The notes under the pieces: generated by a model
The model's input: the letters and a program-made list of their open reading frames with translations, nothing else
What the model was told of the DNA's origin: nothing
Databases searched by the model: none
NCBI RefSeq assembly: GCF_027483985.1
Contig: NZ_JAIXTJ010000024.1
Span: forward strand, 62,001-126,000
Direction: 5' to 3'
Source: Flavobacterium sp.
GTDB taxonomy: Bacteria > Bacteroidota > Bacteroidia > Flavobacteriales > Flavobacteriaceae
Length of the DNA: 64,000 bases
Made by a program: the position numbers and the translations under genes
Shown: positions 18,122-27,937 of the stretch, piece by piece
Position numbering within the stretch: the stretch's first letter is position 1
Layout of the letters: each line of letters opens with the position of its first letter

Positions 18122-20953
18122 CTAAAGTAATTCTTTTTTCAAAAACTGCGCCGTATAACTTTTCTTATTCTTCACAATTTCTTCTGGAGTTCCTTTGCAA
18201 ATAATTTCTCCGCCACCTTTTCCGCCTTCTAAACCAACGTCAATTATGTAATCTGCTAGTTTTATTACATCTAAATTGTGTTCGATAATTAAAACAGAAT
18301 TACCTTTATCAACCAGTCGATTTATTACATCCATTAGCACACGAATGTCTTCAAAATGCAAACCGGTTGTAGGTTCGTCCATAATATAAAACGTATTTCC
18401 AGTATCTTTTTTAGATAATTCGGTTGCCAATTTTATACGTTGCGCTTCACCACCAGAAAGTGTTGTGCTTTGTTGACCAAGTGTGATATAGCCTAATCCA
18501 ACATCTTGCAAAGTTTGCACTTTTCGTTGAATTTTTGGAATGTTTTCAAAAAATGGAACGGCTTCATCAATAGTCATATTCAAAACATCAGAAATTGATT
18601 TTCCTTTGAATCGAATTTCCAAAGTTTCTCTATTAAAACGCTTTCCAAGACACGTTTCACATTCTACATAAACATCGGGCAAGAAACTCATTTCGATAGT
18701 TCTAACACCTGAACCTTCGCAGGTTTCACATCTTCCGCCTTTTATATTAAAACTAAATCTTCCGGCTTTATAACCACGAATCATAGCTTCTGGCGTCATC
18801 GTAAAAAGATTTCGTACTTCACTAAAAATATCAGTATAAGTCGCTGGATTGGATCGTGGTGTTCTTCCAATCGGACTTTGATCGATGTCAATTACTTTGT
18901 CAATGTGTTCTAAACCTTCAATTTTTTTGTAAGGTTGCGGTTTTTTCACGCCGTTGTAAATATGTGCGTTCAAAATAGGGTAGAGCGTTTCATTTATCAA
19001 TGTAGATTTTCCGCTTCCTGAAACTCCGGTTACACATATTAATTTTCCTAATGGAAATTCGACTGAGACATTTTTAAGATTATTTCCGCTCGCACCAGAT
19101 AACTTTATTGATTTTCCGTTGCCTTCACGACGCGTTTTCGGAATGTCAAATTTCATTGTGCCATTCATATATTGCGCTGTGATTGTTGTTTCTTTCAACA
19201 ACTCTTTTGGTGTTCCTTTACTGATGATGTTTCCACCATATTTTCCGGCTTTCGGACCAATATCAATTACATAATCGGCTTCTTCAATCATATCTTTATC
19301 GTGTTCCACTACAAGAACCGAATTTCCGATATCACGAAGATTTTTCAAAGAATTAATCAATCGTTCGTTGTCACGCTGGTGCAAACCGATACTTGGTTCA
19401 TCTAAAATATAAAGTACGCCGACCAATTGTGAACCGATTTGTGTTGCCAAACGAATACGTTGCGCTTCACCACCAGAAAGTGATTTAGAACTTCGATTCA
19501 ATGACAAATAACTTAACCCAACATCCATCAAGAATTTTAATCTATCATTAATTTCTTTAAGGATTTCAGTTGCGATGGTTTTTTGTTTTTCAGATAATTC
19601 TTTTGGTAAATTATTAAACCAAACAGTCAATTCTGAAATATCCATTGATGATAATTCGGCTATATTTTTATTATTTATTTTGAAGAAAAGTGATTCTTTT
19701 TTCAATCTTGAACCGTGACATTCAGGACAATTAATTTCGTCCATAAATTCTTTAGCCCAACGTTTTATAGAGCTTGAATTACTATCATCATATTGAGTCT
19801 TAATAAATTTGGCAATTCCTTCAAAATCAATTTTATATTCTTTGGTAACGCCAGCTGTTTTTGAAACAACCGAGAATTTTTCGTTTCCGCCATTCAAAAT
19901 CATTTCCATAGCTTCTTCCGAAATGGTTTCGATAGCATCGGTCAATTTGAAATTATATTTTTCTCCAATGATTTCTAATTGTTTGAACATCCAAGACGAT
20001 TTATATTCGCCAAGCGGAGCAAATCCGCCTTTATTAATAGATAATTTTGGATTCGGAATGATTTTTTTTCTGTTGATTTCATTGATAATTCCAAGACCAT
20101 TACAATGTTCACAAGCACCTTTTGGAGAATTGAAAGAGAATAAATTGGGTTCCGGATTTTGATACGAAATCCCAGTTGTCGGACACATCAAAGTTCTGCT
20201 GAAAAACCGAACATCATCACTTTCGTGCTCAATAACCATCATCACATCTTCACCGTGATACATTGCAGTTTTGATACTTTCAGCCAATCTTTTATCGGTA
20301 TCTTCATCGTTTTCGACTTGCAATCTATCAATTACGATTTCTATATCGTGTGTTTTGTATCTATCGAGTTTCATTCCAGTTGTGATGTCGGTAATTTTTC
20401 CGTTTACACGCACTTTTACGAAACCTTGTTTAGCAATTTGTTGGAATAATTCGGCATAATGACCTTTTCTTGCGCGAATGATTGGCGCTAGAACATTTAT
20501 ACGTTTTCCTGCAAAGTTTTCTTTAATCAAATTTTTAATTTGCTCATCAGAATACGAAACCATTTTTTCGCCAGTATTGTAACTGTAAGCATCGCCTGCA
20601 CGAGCATACAATAATCTAAGGAAATCGTAAATTTCGGTAATGGTTCCAACTGTTGAACGAGGCGATTTGCTTGTAGTTTTTTGCTCGATAGCAATTACAG
20701 GCGAAAGTCCATCGATTTTATCTACATCTGGACGTTCCAATCCGCCAAGAAATTGTCGTGCATAAGCCGAAAAAGTTTCTATATAACGGCGTTGTCCTTC
20801 GGCATAAATGGTATCAAAAGCCAATGATGATTTTCCTGAACCCGATAGTCCAGTAATTACAACAAGTTTTTCCCTTGGAATAGAAATATCAATGTTTTTG
20901 AGGTTGTGAACTCTTGCACCAATTACTTCAATTGTATTTTCGTTTTCTAGCAT
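18122..20953 (-). CDS. uvrA: Excinuclease ABC subunit A
   Basis: UvrA is the damage-recognition ATPase of nucleotide excision repair. The 943-residue protein has both ABC modules: Walker [13 protein letters not shown] near residue 34 and [13 protein letters not shown] near 644, and the ABC signatures [15 protein letters not shown] and [15 protein letters not shown]. The C-terminal zinc finger is intact (CETCEGSG ... CETCLGK). In the first zinc module the expected CxxC is CPTTG, so one ligand is missing. The second half, CEHCNGLG, remains. I believe this variant is usual in Bacteroidota. Length is standard. Confidence 0.97.
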   Translation of the reverse strand: MLENENTIEVIGARVHNLKNIDISIPREKLVVITGLSGSGKSSLAFDTIYAEGQRRYIETFSAYARQFLGGLERPDVDKIDGLSPVIAIEQKTTSKSPRSTVGTITEIYDFLRLLYARAGDAYSYNTGEKMVSYSDEQIKNLIKENFAGKRINVLAPIIRARKGHYAELFQQIAKQGFVKVRVNGKITDITTGMKLDRYKTHDIEIVIDRLQVENDEDTDKRLAESIKTAMYHGEDVMMVIEHESDDVRFFSRTLMCPTTGISYQNPEPNLFSFNSPKGACEHCNGLGIINEINRKKIIPNPKLSINKGGFAPLGEYKSSWMFKQLEIIGEKYNFKLTDAIETISEEAMEMILNGGNEKFSVVSKTAGVTKEYKIDFEGIAKFIKTQYDDSNSSSIKRWAKEFMDEINCPECHGSRLKKESLFFKINNKNIAELSSMDISELTVWFNNLPKELSEKQKTIATEILKEINDRLKFLMDVGLSYLSLNRSSKSLSGGEAQRIRLATQIGSQLVGVLYILDEPSIGLHQRDNERLINSLKNLRDIGNSVLVVEHDKDMIEEADYVIDIGPKAGKYGGNIISKGTPKELLKETTITAQYMNGTMKFDIPKTRREGNGKSIKLSGASGNNLKNVSVEFPLGKLICVTGVSGSGKSTLINETLYPILNAHIYNGVKKPQPYKKIEGLEHIDKVIDIDQSPIGRTPRSNPATYTDIFSEVRNLFTMTPEAMIRGYKAGRFSFNIKGGRCETCEGSGVRTIEMSFLPDVYVECETCLGKRFNRETLEIRFKGKSISDVLNMTIDEAVPFFENIPKIQRKVQTLQDVGLGYITLGQQSTTLSGGEAQRIKLATELSKKDTGNTFYIMDEPTTGLHFEDIRVLMDVINRLVDKGNSVLIIEHNLDVIKLADYIIDVGLEGGKGGGEIICKGTPEEIVKNKKSYTAQFLKKELL

Positions 20954-21097
20954 TTATTCGCTCTATATTGTATTGTTGTATACTGTATAATTTTTTCTGC
21001 GAATGAATTTTCTATTTTAAAAATTCGCGAAATGCAAAAATACGATTTTATGAGTAAAATTTTGTTAGTCAGAACAGAAGAATTTGTTAAAGATTTT

Positions 21098-21105
21098 TAT
21101 ATTTG
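21098..21105 (+). promoter_or_regulatory. -7 box TATATTTG upstream of the 21131 gene
   Basis: The sequence TATATTTG matches the Bacteroidota TAnnTTTG box 25 bases before the ATG at 21131. No TTG is seen at the usual 19-base distance. Confidence 0.45.
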
Positions 21106-21130
21106 ACGAAACCAAAATTAATTTTAAACT

Positions 21131-21652
21131 ATGAAAATTTTAGGAATAGGATCACGTATAAAGCATTCAGAATTTGGATTAGGAGTTGTAACGAATGTAA
21201 CTTCAAAACATTATTGGGTAACTTTTATCGAAAATGGATTGGAAACCATTGATGTTAACAGTGAATTTGAAGTAATTGAAGCTGTGGAAGATGAAGTGGA
21301 TTCAGTGAGTTTTTATGAAGTTGAAAAGACTTTAAAAAACATTCTGCAGAAATGGAGTGATGTAACGCAAATAGTTCCCATAGCAGACAAATGGAAAGGC
21401 GGAAAATTGGTAATGGAACCAGGAACACCAACTCAAAATAAAGAAGTACCAATCGATACCTTTTTCAATAAAATTATTATGGTTAGAGATCGACTTCGTG
21501 TGATGGAGCAAAAAATAAATTCCAGCAATTTAGATAATGCTGAAAAAGTTGAATTGCAACAATACATAACAAGATGTTACGGTAGTTTAACGACTTTTAA
21601 CGTATTGTTTAAAAGCACTAATGATTATTTTGTTGGAGAAAAAACAAAATAG
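21131..21652 (+). CDS. Conserved-looking cytosolic protein with N-terminal tudor-like fold
   Basis: The 173-residue protein begins GIGSRIKHSEFGLGVVTNV, then a strand pair YWVTFIENGLETIDV. This GxxVxHxxFGxGxV pattern is that of the small tudor/SH3-like domain at the C-terminus of UvrD and PcrA and of CarD-like proteins. The rest (about 70-173) is helical with no recognisable motif. It is divergent from uvrA and has its own -7 box. Its stop codon TAG opens a heptad repeat tract. A link to nucleic acids or RNA polymerase is inference from the tudor-like pattern. Confidence 0.6.
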   Translation: MKILGIGSRIKHSEFGLGVVTNVTSKHYWVTFIENGLETIDVNSEFEVIEAVEDEVDSVSFYEVEKTLKNILQKWSDVTQIVPIADKWKGGKLVMEPGTPTQNKEVPIDTFFNKIIMVRDRLRVMEQKINSSNLDNAEKVELQQYITRCYGSLTTFNVLFKSTNDYFVGEKTK

Positions 21653-21699
21653 TGTTCAGTAATCAGTAGTCAGTGTTCAGTTTGCGAACTGCCAACTGA
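21650..21699. repeat. CAGTGTT-type heptad tract with 12-bp inverted repeat after a stop codon
   Basis: The tract starts with the TAG stop of the 21131 gene and continues in 7-base register (TAGTGTT, then CAGTAAT, CAGTAGT, CAGTGTT). CAGTGTTCAGTT and AACTGAACACTG form 12-base arms around an 11-base loop. The same heptamer word makes up the array beside ilvE at 35755-35840. Confidence 0.85.
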
Positions 21700-21705
21700 A
21701 CACTG

Positions 21706-22668
21706 CTAACTGATATTTCTCTTCCTCTGACGATTTTCTATATAATCTTCAATGGCTTTTTTGGTTGTATACCAATTTCTACCTTCTTTGTGAGCATCAA
21801 TTTTCCCTTGTCTTGCTAATAAACTTATGTATTCTTGACCATAAGGCGAATTAGGTTCGCTCACAATATTTGAAATTTCTTGAAAATCATAATCATTATC
21901 GGGCAATGAACTTAGATAAATATTTAAGGTTCGTTCTTGAGCTTGACACATCAATAACATCAATTTTTGATAATTTCCATTATTAGCTTGGTTTAATGCT
22001 TCGTAATATTTTTTTCTATCGGTAGATAAAATAATAGCAGGCGGAAAACCTTTTCGCATCAATAATAAATTCATTGCTAGTCTAACAGTTCTTCCGTTTC
22101 CATCAAAGAATGGATGGATCCAAACAAATTTATGGTGAAAGATTGTAGCCAATTCAATGTCGTTCAATTGCAGTGGATTGGTAGTTACAAAATCAATCAA
22201 TTCATCAAGTAAATCAGAAACTTTATTGGCATTTGGCGGAACAAAATTGGCTCCTGAAATTCTAACGCCGCCATTTCTAATTCTTCCAGCAAAATCTTCT
22301 TCAATCATATTTAAAACCAAACTGTGAATGGAAAGTATATCGATTGCTCGAATTTCATAACTATCATCAACAATAGAAAACAAATAATTGATGGCTTTCT
22401 CGTGATTTTTTGCCTCAAAATGTTCGCGAAGTGATTTTCCTTTTACAGTAATTCCTTCTTGCAAAACCATTTGAGTTTCTTGAAGAGTCAATGTATTTCC
22501 TTCAATACTGTTGGAATTATAAGTCCATTCTATTGATAATGATTCTTTAATTTTTTGCAAAGCAATATTTGGCAATGGTCTGCTTCTTTTTAAAACAGCC
22601 ATTTTATCATACAATCTATCGAATGTTGATTGAAATTCTTCTCTATATTTTGTATCAATGTTCCACAT
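21706..22668 (-). CDS. Fic-domain protein (class II, self-inhibited) with C-terminal winged-helix-like region
   Basis: The 320-residue Fic enzyme has the full catalytic loop HPFFDGNGR (about 185-193), so AMP transfer from ATP to hydroxyl side chains is expected. An N-terminal alpha-inh motif SNSIEGN (about 52-58) fits (S/T)xxxE(G/N), whose Glu blocks productive ATP binding. The last 55 residues (ISLLARQGKIDAHKEGRNWYTTKKAIEDY) look like a winged-helix DNA-binding unit. I chose the ATG at 22668 over the upstream one at 22719 because a TATCTTTG -7 box and an operator-like palindrome occupy that stretch. No separate antitoxin gene adjoins it. Auto-regulation is inferred. Confidence 0.87.
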   Translation of the reverse strand: MWNIDTKYREEFQSTFDRLYDKMAVLKRSRPLPNIALQKIKESLSIEWTYNSNSIEGNTLTLQETQMVLQEGITVKGKSLREHFEAKNHEKAINYLFSIVDDSYEIRAIDILSIHSLVLNMIEEDFAGRIRNGGVRISGANFVPPNANKVSDLLDELIDFVTTNPLQLNDIELATIFHHKFVWIHPFFDGNGRTVRLAMNLLLMRKGFPPAIILSTDRKKYYEALNQANNGNYQKLMLLMCQAQERTLNIYLSSLPDNDYDFQEISNIVSEPNSPYGQEYISLLARQGKIDAHKEGRNWYTTKKAIEDYIENRQRKRNIS

Positions 22669-22675
22669 AACAACG

Positions 22676-22706
22676 CAAAGATATTTCTTAATATCGGATA
22701 ATGCAA
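22676..22706 (-). promoter_or_regulatory. fic promoter (TTG-N20-TATCTTTG)
   Basis: On the minus strand TTG (22704-22706) and TATCTTTG (22676-22683) are 20 bases apart. The -7 box ends 7 bases before the chosen ATG, so the message would be leaderless or nearly so. One half of the palindrome lies between the two boxes. Confidence 0.6.
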
Positions 22707-22729
22707 ATTTTAAATTCATCCGATATTAA
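22688..22729. promoter_or_regulatory. Perfect 12-bp inverted repeat over the fic promoter (operator candidate)
   Basis: TTAATATCGGAT (22688-22699) and ATCCGATATTAA (22718-22729) are exact reverse complements, centres 30 bp apart. One arm fills the promoter spacer and the other lies just upstream of -33. This is a classic repressor-site arrangement. The Fic C-terminal winged helix is the obvious candidate ligand. Confidence 0.6.
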
Positions 22730-22742
22730 AATTTTTCAAAAA

Positions 22743-22869
22743 TCAATTTCAACTTCAAAAATCAATTTCAACTTCAAAAGTCAACTTCAACTTAAAAAGT
22801 CAAATTATTGTTTAAGCATTATTAAGTTTTGTTGTTGAATTTTGAAGTTGATTTTTGAACTTGAAACTA
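22743..22869. repeat. Three 19-bp direct repeats plus an inverted heptad tract after the ClC stop
   Basis: Three 19-base copies beginning TCAATTTCAACTTCAAAA lie at 22743-22761, 22762-22780 and 22781-22799. From the ClC stop TAG (22867-22869, minus strand) a related sequence of opposite orientation runs in 7-base register (TAGTTTC, AAGTTCA and so on). The two halves can pair over about 18 bases. Confidence 0.8.
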
Positions 22870-24687
22870 TTCAATAACCATTTCTTTCAATTGCTCGCGA
22901 TAAGCTTCAAGGATTTCGACTTTTGATAGTAGTCCAAAGAATTTTCCATTTTTATTAATTGGAAGGACGGTTTGATTTGAAGTTTCAAACTTTTCCATAA
23001 TAGTTTCCATTCCGTCGTCGTGAAGAATGATTTCTTTGGGTTGCGAAAGTATTTCTTTTATTTCTGTGAATTTAATTCGGTAAGGATTGAAAATTATGGA
23101 GCGAATATCTTCAAAATCCACAATGCCGATTAACTTATTCTTTTCATCTAAAACCGGAATAATTTGCTGATTAGAATTTGACAAATGTTCAATCAAATTT
23201 TCAAGTGTTTTTTCAAGTGTAATGGTTTTGATATCAGTTTGAACTAAGGATAGAAAATCAATACTTTGAAGAATATTTTTGTCCTTATCACTTGTAAAAA
23301 CTTCGCCTTTATCGGCAAGCGCTTTTACATCCATAGAGTGTTTTTCAAATTGTTTTGAAACAGCATAACTTATTGAAGATACAATCATTAGCGGAACCAT
23401 TAAATCATAACCGCCAGTGATTTCACCTATCAAAAATATCGCTGTTAATGGAGCGTGAAACAATCCAGATAAAATTCCAGCCATTCCAACAATGGTAAAA
23501 TTGGTTACTGGAAGATGCGAATTGATGTTGGTCAAATCCATAAATTTTGCTACAAAAAATCCAAGATACGATCCCACAAATAGAGAAGGAGCAAAGTTAC
23601 CTCCATTTCCGCCAGAACCTAATGTTAAACCAGTTGCGAAAGATTTTAATAATACAATTAAACCAACAAATCCTAGTAAAATCCATTCGTTGCTTTTATG
23701 ACTTTCTAATAAAGTATTTTCTAACAAACTTTCAGGATGTGCTGTTGAAAGGGTTTTCATACTTTCATAACCTTCACCAAAAAGCGTTGGAAAAAAGAAG
23801 ATTAAAACCGCTAAAATGGCAGCTCCAAAAACTGCTTTTTTATAGGTGTTGTTTTTGAATCTACTAAAAAAGTGTTCTACTTTTCTGAAATTTCTTGCGT
23901 GATAAACCGATACAAATCCTGCTAAAACTCCCAATAAAACATAGTATGGTGTGTTGTGAAAATCAAAATTTTGTTCCTGTTCAAATCTTAGTAATACATC
24001 TTGACTTAACAAAACTTTAGAAACCAAAGCACCTGTTGCCGCAGAAATCATAATCGGAATAAAGGCCGAAATAACTACATCAGTTAAAACAACTTCTATG
24101 GCAAACAAAACACCAGCAATTGGAGCATTGAAAGCAGCGCCAATTCCTGCAGCAACTCCGCAAGCAAGAAGTAAAATTCTATCTTTTTGTGATAATTTAT
24201 ATTTTTGAGCAAAGTTACTTCCAAAAGCTGCACCAGTAATTACAATCGGGCTTTCTAATCCAGCAGAACCGCCTAATCCAACGGTTAACGAACTGGTAAT
24301 AATTTGTGCGTACATTTGCTTTTTTGGGACAATTCCTCCTTTTTTCGCAACTGCATAAAGTATTCGCGAGCTTCCTTTTTCTATTGATCCATCAAGAAAT
24401 TTTTTGATAACAAAAACGGTCAACAAAATACCAATTATCGGAAAAATACTGTTGGCAAAAGGTAATTTTAAATATCCATTGGCATAGTTGGCAAATATGA
24501 AGACATTGTGAGCAAAACTTTTTAGGATAATCACAGCCAAAGCACAAGATATTGCAACAGCAACCGCCGCTAGATAAATAAAATTACGTTCAGACAAAAT
24601 TGTTTTTGCCAAGAAGAACAATGATTCTAATCGGCGAGCAATTTTTCTAAAAAATAATTGAACGATTACGGACTTTCTGTTTGGCAT
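22867..24687 (-). CDS. ClC-family chloride channel or H+/Cl- antiporter with CBS pair
   Basis: The 606-residue protein has ten or more hydrophobic helices and the ClC filter motifs. GSAGLESPIVITG carries the gating Glu and corresponds to GREGP. AIEVV is the region of the internal proton Glu, and GSGGNGGNFAPSLFVG corresponds to GxFxP. The soluble tail (about 460-606) holds two CBS-like units (IIPVLDEKNKLIGIVDFEDI and TVLPINKNGKFFGLLSKVEIL). Presence of both glutamates favours an antiporter, probably for acid or chloride homeostasis in the inner membrane. The stop codon TAG opens a heptad tract. Confidence 0.92.
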   Translation of the reverse strand: MPNRKSVIVQLFFRKIARRLESLFFLAKTILSERNFIYLAAVAVAISCALAVIILKSFAHNVFIFANYANGYLKLPFANSIFPIIGILLTVFVIKKFLDGSIEKGSSRILYAVAKKGGIVPKKQMYAQIITSSLTVGLGGSAGLESPIVITGAAFGSNFAQKYKLSQKDRILLLACGVAAGIGAAFNAPIAGVLFAIEVVLTDVVISAFIPIMISAATGALVSKVLLSQDVLLRFEQEQNFDFHNTPYYVLLGVLAGFVSVYHARNFRKVEHFFSRFKNNTYKKAVFGAAILAVLIFFFPTLFGEGYESMKTLSTAHPESLLENTLLESHKSNEWILLGFVGLIVLLKSFATGLTLGSGGNGGNFAPSLFVGSYLGFFVAKFMDLTNINSHLPVTNFTIVGMAGILSGLFHAPLTAIFLIGEITGGYDLMVPLMIVSSISYAVSKQFEKHSMDVKALADKGEVFTSDKDKNILQSIDFLSLVQTDIKTITLEKTLENLIEHLSNSNQQIIPVLDEKNKLIGIVDFEDIRSIIFNPYRIKFTEIKEILSQPKEIILHDDGMETIMEKFETSNQTVLPINKNGKFFGLLSKVEILEAYREQLKEMVIE

Positions 24688-24742
24688 TCTGATTGGATGA
24701 CTTCGATTTGCAAAAGTAGTGTTTTAAAATTTTACACAAAAA

Positions 24743-24773
24743 AAATCCGATGAAGGATATTTTCATCGGATTT
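24743..24773 (-). terminator. Terminator after the 24779-25249 gene
   Basis: The arms AAATCCGATGAA and TTCATCGGATTT enclose a 7-base loop, followed on the minus strand by a T run. It separates the small exported-protein gene from the ClC gene. Confidence 0.88.
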
Positions 24774-24778
24774 TGAAT

Positions 24779-25249
24779 TTATTCACAACTTCTTTTGTTG
24801 AGAATTACCTCAATAGGTTTATAAACTCTATCACCAAATGAGGAATCATAATAATCATTCGAATTGTAATTTCCACACAATGGAAATGCGTCAATTGTCG
24901 TAAGTTTAATTTCTTTTGTTCCATAAAAAGTCCAGTCATTATTTCCATAATCGCAAAAACTTTCAATTATTAAATAGTAATTTTCAATGTCAAGTCTACT
25001 TGGAATTATGACGCTGTATTCGTCAGATAAAAACGGGAATCTATTATTTTGAGTTAAAATGTAAACTTTATTGCTTACAACCTTATCTTTTTTCTTTTTG
25101 ACTAAAGTTACTTTCAAATTTGGAATCGTATTCTGATTTTCTCTTGTGTGAACTTTTAAAACTATTATATCTGAAAAATCATAGCCGCAATGTTGTGCGT
25201 TAATTACATTGGATACCAAAATAATTAAAAAGATTAGTATTTTTTTCAT
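24779..25249 (-). CDS. Exported protein of unknown function
   Basis: This 156-residue protein has a cleavable signal peptide (MKKILIFLIILVSNVINA, about 1-18). The mature part has several cysteines (AQHCGYDF, ESFCDYGNNDW, FPLCGNYN and a C-terminal RSCE) that may form disulfides in the periplasm or outside. The strand LKVHTRENQNTIPNLKVTLV looks like an immunoglobulin-like or CarboxypepD_reg-type fold. It starts 8 bp after the SIMPL gene, so the two form an operon. No function is assigned. Confidence 0.7.
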   Translation of the reverse strand: MKKILIFLIILVSNVINAQHCGYDFSDIIVLKVHTRENQNTIPNLKVTLVKKKKDKVVSNKVYILTQNNRFPFLSDEYSVIIPSRLDIENYYLIIESFCDYGNNDWTFYGTKEIKLTTIDAFPLCGNYNSNDYYDSSFGDRVYKPIEVILNKRSCE

Positions 25250-25257
25250 ATCAAATA

Positions 25258-26265
25258 TTATAAATTCAACAATTTAATATCTCCAGCAGCAGTGATGATA
25301 TAGTATCTATTGTTTCTGATAATAGTGTTTTTTGGCAATTGGTCTTCTTTAAGTTTGATTCGAATTGTAATGTCGTAAAAAGCTTGAATTGTCGGTTCAG
25401 TAATATCAGGATTCATAACAAAATTGTGATCTTTTACCAATGCTTGGTTATAATATTGTGTTGTGTTTTTCTTAATATTATGAACTTCTCCTTTTGGATC
25501 AAAATTAGCATCAGCTTGTGAATACGCTTGATAACTTCTATAACTTTCCATCGGATAAGTTACATTAAAACCTTCTTGAAGTATTTTTTCTTTTTTATTC
25601 AAATCGGTATTCATAATAAGTGAATAATTTGCCATTTGATCTTTAAAAACTTCTAATGCTTTTCTTTGCATTGCGCTTCTAACTTGGTCAAAATTGGTAG
25701 TTACATAATCTACTTTAGCAATATCGTAAATTTCGTTTTTTCCGCAAATGGATAGAATTTTATCAAAATCATTATTGTTTCTAAATTTGATTAAGATGTT
25801 CTTTTTCAATTCAAATCCAGATGGTTTTTCGTTATACGTTTTCGGATTAAAAATCTTTTTATCAACAGCATAATCATATGTTGGAACAAACGAAATCATA
25901 TCGGTTTCAACCACAATTTCTTTATTGAATAATGCTAATTCTTTCATAACATTTCCAATTCGTTCGTCAATTAAGTTAGTGGCTTCTTCGGCAGTTTTTC
26001 CTAATTGAAGTACAGCAAATGTTGCAATTTGAGCAGTAGCACGTTCGTTATAAATTCCTTTAATCGTCAAGACCATTTCGTCTTGACTGCTTGAAGTGGT
26101 TTGAATCGTGTTTACTCTATTAATTGTGTAGCCACCATTTCCGTAAGCGCCGTTTCCATAATCGGCGTTTCCTTTTTTCTCGTATTGAGCATTTCCCATA
26201 TCTTGCGCATTTGCAAAATTTAATGCTAGTGTAAGAGCGATTGTTGTTAAAATTTGTGTCTTCAT
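25258..26265 (-). CDS. Exported SIMPL-domain (DUF541) protein
   Basis: The 335-residue protein has a signal peptide (about 1-20), then a Gly/Asn/Tyr-rich linker (NADYGNGAYGNGGYT). The SIMPL-type domain starts near TIKGIYNERATAQIATFAV and includes ATNLIDERIGNVMKEL and KALEVFKDQMANYSL. SIMPL proteins are periplasmic or outer-membrane and have been tied to stress and kinase signalling in other organisms, but have no agreed activity. It leads an operon with the small exported protein downstream. The 5' region is shared with a divergent two-gene operon. Confidence 0.75.
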   Translation of the reverse strand: MKTQILTTIALTLALNFANAQDMGNAQYEKKGNADYGNGAYGNGGYTINRVNTIQTTSSSQDEMVLTIKGIYNERATAQIATFAVLQLGKTAEEATNLIDERIGNVMKELALFNKEIVVETDMISFVPTYDYAVDKKIFNPKTYNEKPSGFELKKNILIKFRNNNDFDKILSICGKNEIYDIAKVDYVTTNFDQVRSAMQRKALEVFKDQMANYSLIMNTDLNKKEKILQEGFNVTYPMESYRSYQAYSQADANFDPKGEVHNIKKNTTQYYNQALVKDHNFVMNPDITEPTIQAFYDITIRIKLKEDQLPKNTIIRNNRYYIITAAGDIKLLNL

Positions 26266-26416
26266 TTTTTTAAGTTTTTAAAATTAATGATGCAATGATA
26301 GTCTCGTTTTTCAAAGTTGGTTTGGTAAAACTACTTTCAACTAACTGTAAAGTTTTTTACTTACATTTACAGCACTTTTACAGTTGGTTTACAATAGAAC
26401 TATCGCACTGTATCCT

Positions 26417-26424
26417 TACATTTG
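26417..26424 (+). promoter_or_regulatory. -7 box TACATTTG for the 26440 operon
   Basis: TACATTTG fits TAnnTTTG and lies 15 bases before the ATG at 26440, overlapping the in-frame TTG at 26422. This argues for the ATG as start. An imperfect inverted repeat (AACTGTAAAG and CTTTTACAGTT) lies about 35-80 bases further upstream. Confidence 0.5.
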
Positions 26425-26439
26425 AATCGAATAATTAGA

Positions 26440-27372
26440 ATGACAGAACTTGAAAAATTTCAGGAATTGAAACAAAAAGTGCTTTTGAAATATCAAGAGC
26501 ATCATCCTTTTTTTCAAGGAACTTGGAAGACATTTAGTTCGCAAGACATTCAAAATTTGATTGGTTTAATCGAAGAAAAGTGTAAGCAAACGATTAGTGA
26601 AAAATGGATTTACACGCATTTAAAACCCGAAACCAACAGCAAGATTCCACGAAAAGATATGCTGAATATTCTATCGGAATTTGTAGGTTTTTCAGGTTGG
26701 GATGAGTTTACATTTGAAGAAAAAATTGTTCACGAAATTGAAGGAACTCCATCAGAACAAGTTGAAAAATCGAAAATTTCTAAGAAATGGTTGTTACTAT
26801 TATTTATTCCATTGGCTTTGGTTGTTGTTTTTTTTAGCAAAAAAGAAGAGTCAAAACCTAAAACAATTCAATTAAACAATGAATATACTAATGAAAAAGT
26901 CAATGCAGAAGAAGTCAAAGTTTTTGAAGTCAAAGATTCGGTCAAACAAGAATTAGAAATAAAAGAAGGTAAAGTTCAAGTTTCAAATAATGGTAATGAG
27001 AAATCAAAATTGGTTATTCAAAGTCCGTTTTACGAACCTAAAACAATAGTTATAAATTCAAATGGAACAACAACTGAACCACCAAAACGAATTGATTTAA
27101 AACCAGATGATTATGCGATGATGCTCAAAGCATTTATGTTATCAGATATTAAAGATTGGCAAACTAGAAAAGAGCAATTGAATAAAATATTATCAGATAA
27201 TTTGGAAGTAATTGTGATGTTGAAAGACGATTTGGGAGCAGAATATTTCAATAAAAGCGAGTTTTCTCAAAAGTTGATTATACCAACGGCTTCGTTAAAA
27301 AAGATGAAGATTGTTGAAATTAAAAACGATGCTACTGATAAAATTCAGTTCATTAGAATTAAACAGGAATAG
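26440..27372 (+). CDS. Single-pass membrane protein of unknown function
   Basis: This 310-residue protein has a cytosolic N-terminal helical part (about 1-108). One transmembrane helix follows (WLLLLFIPLALVVVFF, about 116-131), then a charged linker and a C-terminal extracytoplasmic domain. The layout resembles an anti-sigma or signalling protein but I see no zinc or anti-sigma motif. It is followed after one base by an exported protein, so the two are coupled. It faces away from the SIMPL operon. Confidence 0.65.
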   Translation: MTELEKFQELKQKVLLKYQEHHPFFQGTWKTFSSQDIQNLIGLIEEKCKQTISEKWIYTHLKPETNSKIPRKDMLNILSEFVGFSGWDEFTFEEKIVHEIEGTPSEQVEKSKISKKWLLLLFIPLALVVVFFSKKEESKPKTIQLNNEYTNEKVNAEEVKVFEVKDSVKQELEIKEGKVQVSNNGNEKSKLVIQSPFYEPKTIVINSNGTTTEPPKRIDLKPDDYAMMLKAFMLSDIKDWQTRKEQLNKILSDNLEVIVMLKDDLGAEYFNKSEFSQKLIIPTASLKKMKIVEIKNDATDKIQFIRIKQE

Positions 27373-27373
27373 A

Positions 27374-27937
27374 ATGAATAAGAAATTTTTATTTATCGTT
27401 ATTTTATTGTGTAGCTTTTTTGTTAATGCTCAAGATGTTTTGAAAGAGAGTGTTTCAGAAAAGAAATCTGTTGCAACAATGTCTTTAAATAAAAGATTTT
27501 CTGCCAAAGTTTTGAATGCTTATCAAGAAAATTCTAAAACTAAAGTTGAAGATTTGTTTTCTTATTTTCAGATGCTTACTGATGCTTCATTGAATGATGA
27601 TTTGAAGAAAGAAGTGGTCAAAAATATCAATTTGTTATTTCAAAATCCCAATACATTGGTGATTGATTTTACTTCGGATTCTTTTGATAAAATAACTTTA
27701 CAACAATTTATTCAAAAGCTTTTAATTTCTGAACCCATTTTATTTTCAGTTTCTGATGAAAGCAGATATGATTCTGTAGAATATCAAAGTTGGAAAACGG
27801 GATATACTGTTTCAAGAACAAAATCGGGCATAGTTTTAAAAACTAAAATTGTTCAAAAAGTATATTTTTACGAAACCCCAAAAATGTTTGGTGAAGAAAC
27901 TAAAGTAGTTTTTTCTACACTTTTAGGAGAAATGTAA
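27374..27937 (+). CDS. Exported protein of unknown function
   Basis: This 187-residue protein has a signal peptide (NKKFLFIVILLCSFFVNA, about 2-19) and no recognised domain. The mature part is helical at first (RFSAKVLNAYQENSKTKVEDLFSYFQ), then beta-rich. I placed the start at 27374, one base after the upstream stop. The longer reading frame would overlap the previous gene and bury the signal peptide. It is the second gene of the operon beginning at 26440. Its end abuts the convergent AlkD-like gene. Confidence 0.65.
   Translation: MNKKFLFIVILLCSFFVNAQDVLKESVSEKKSVATMSLNKRFSAKVLNAYQENSKTKVEDLFSYFQMLTDASLNDDLKKEVVKNINLLFQNPNTLVIDFTSDSFDKITLQQFIQKLLISEPILFSVSDESRYDSVEYQSWKTGYTVSRTKSGIVLKTKIVQKVYFYETPKMFGEETKVVFSTLLGEM

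Noticed and set aside
21706..22668. Fic toxin-antitoxin pair
   Set aside because: No small antitoxin gene adjoins it. The inhibitory helix is within the same protein (class II).
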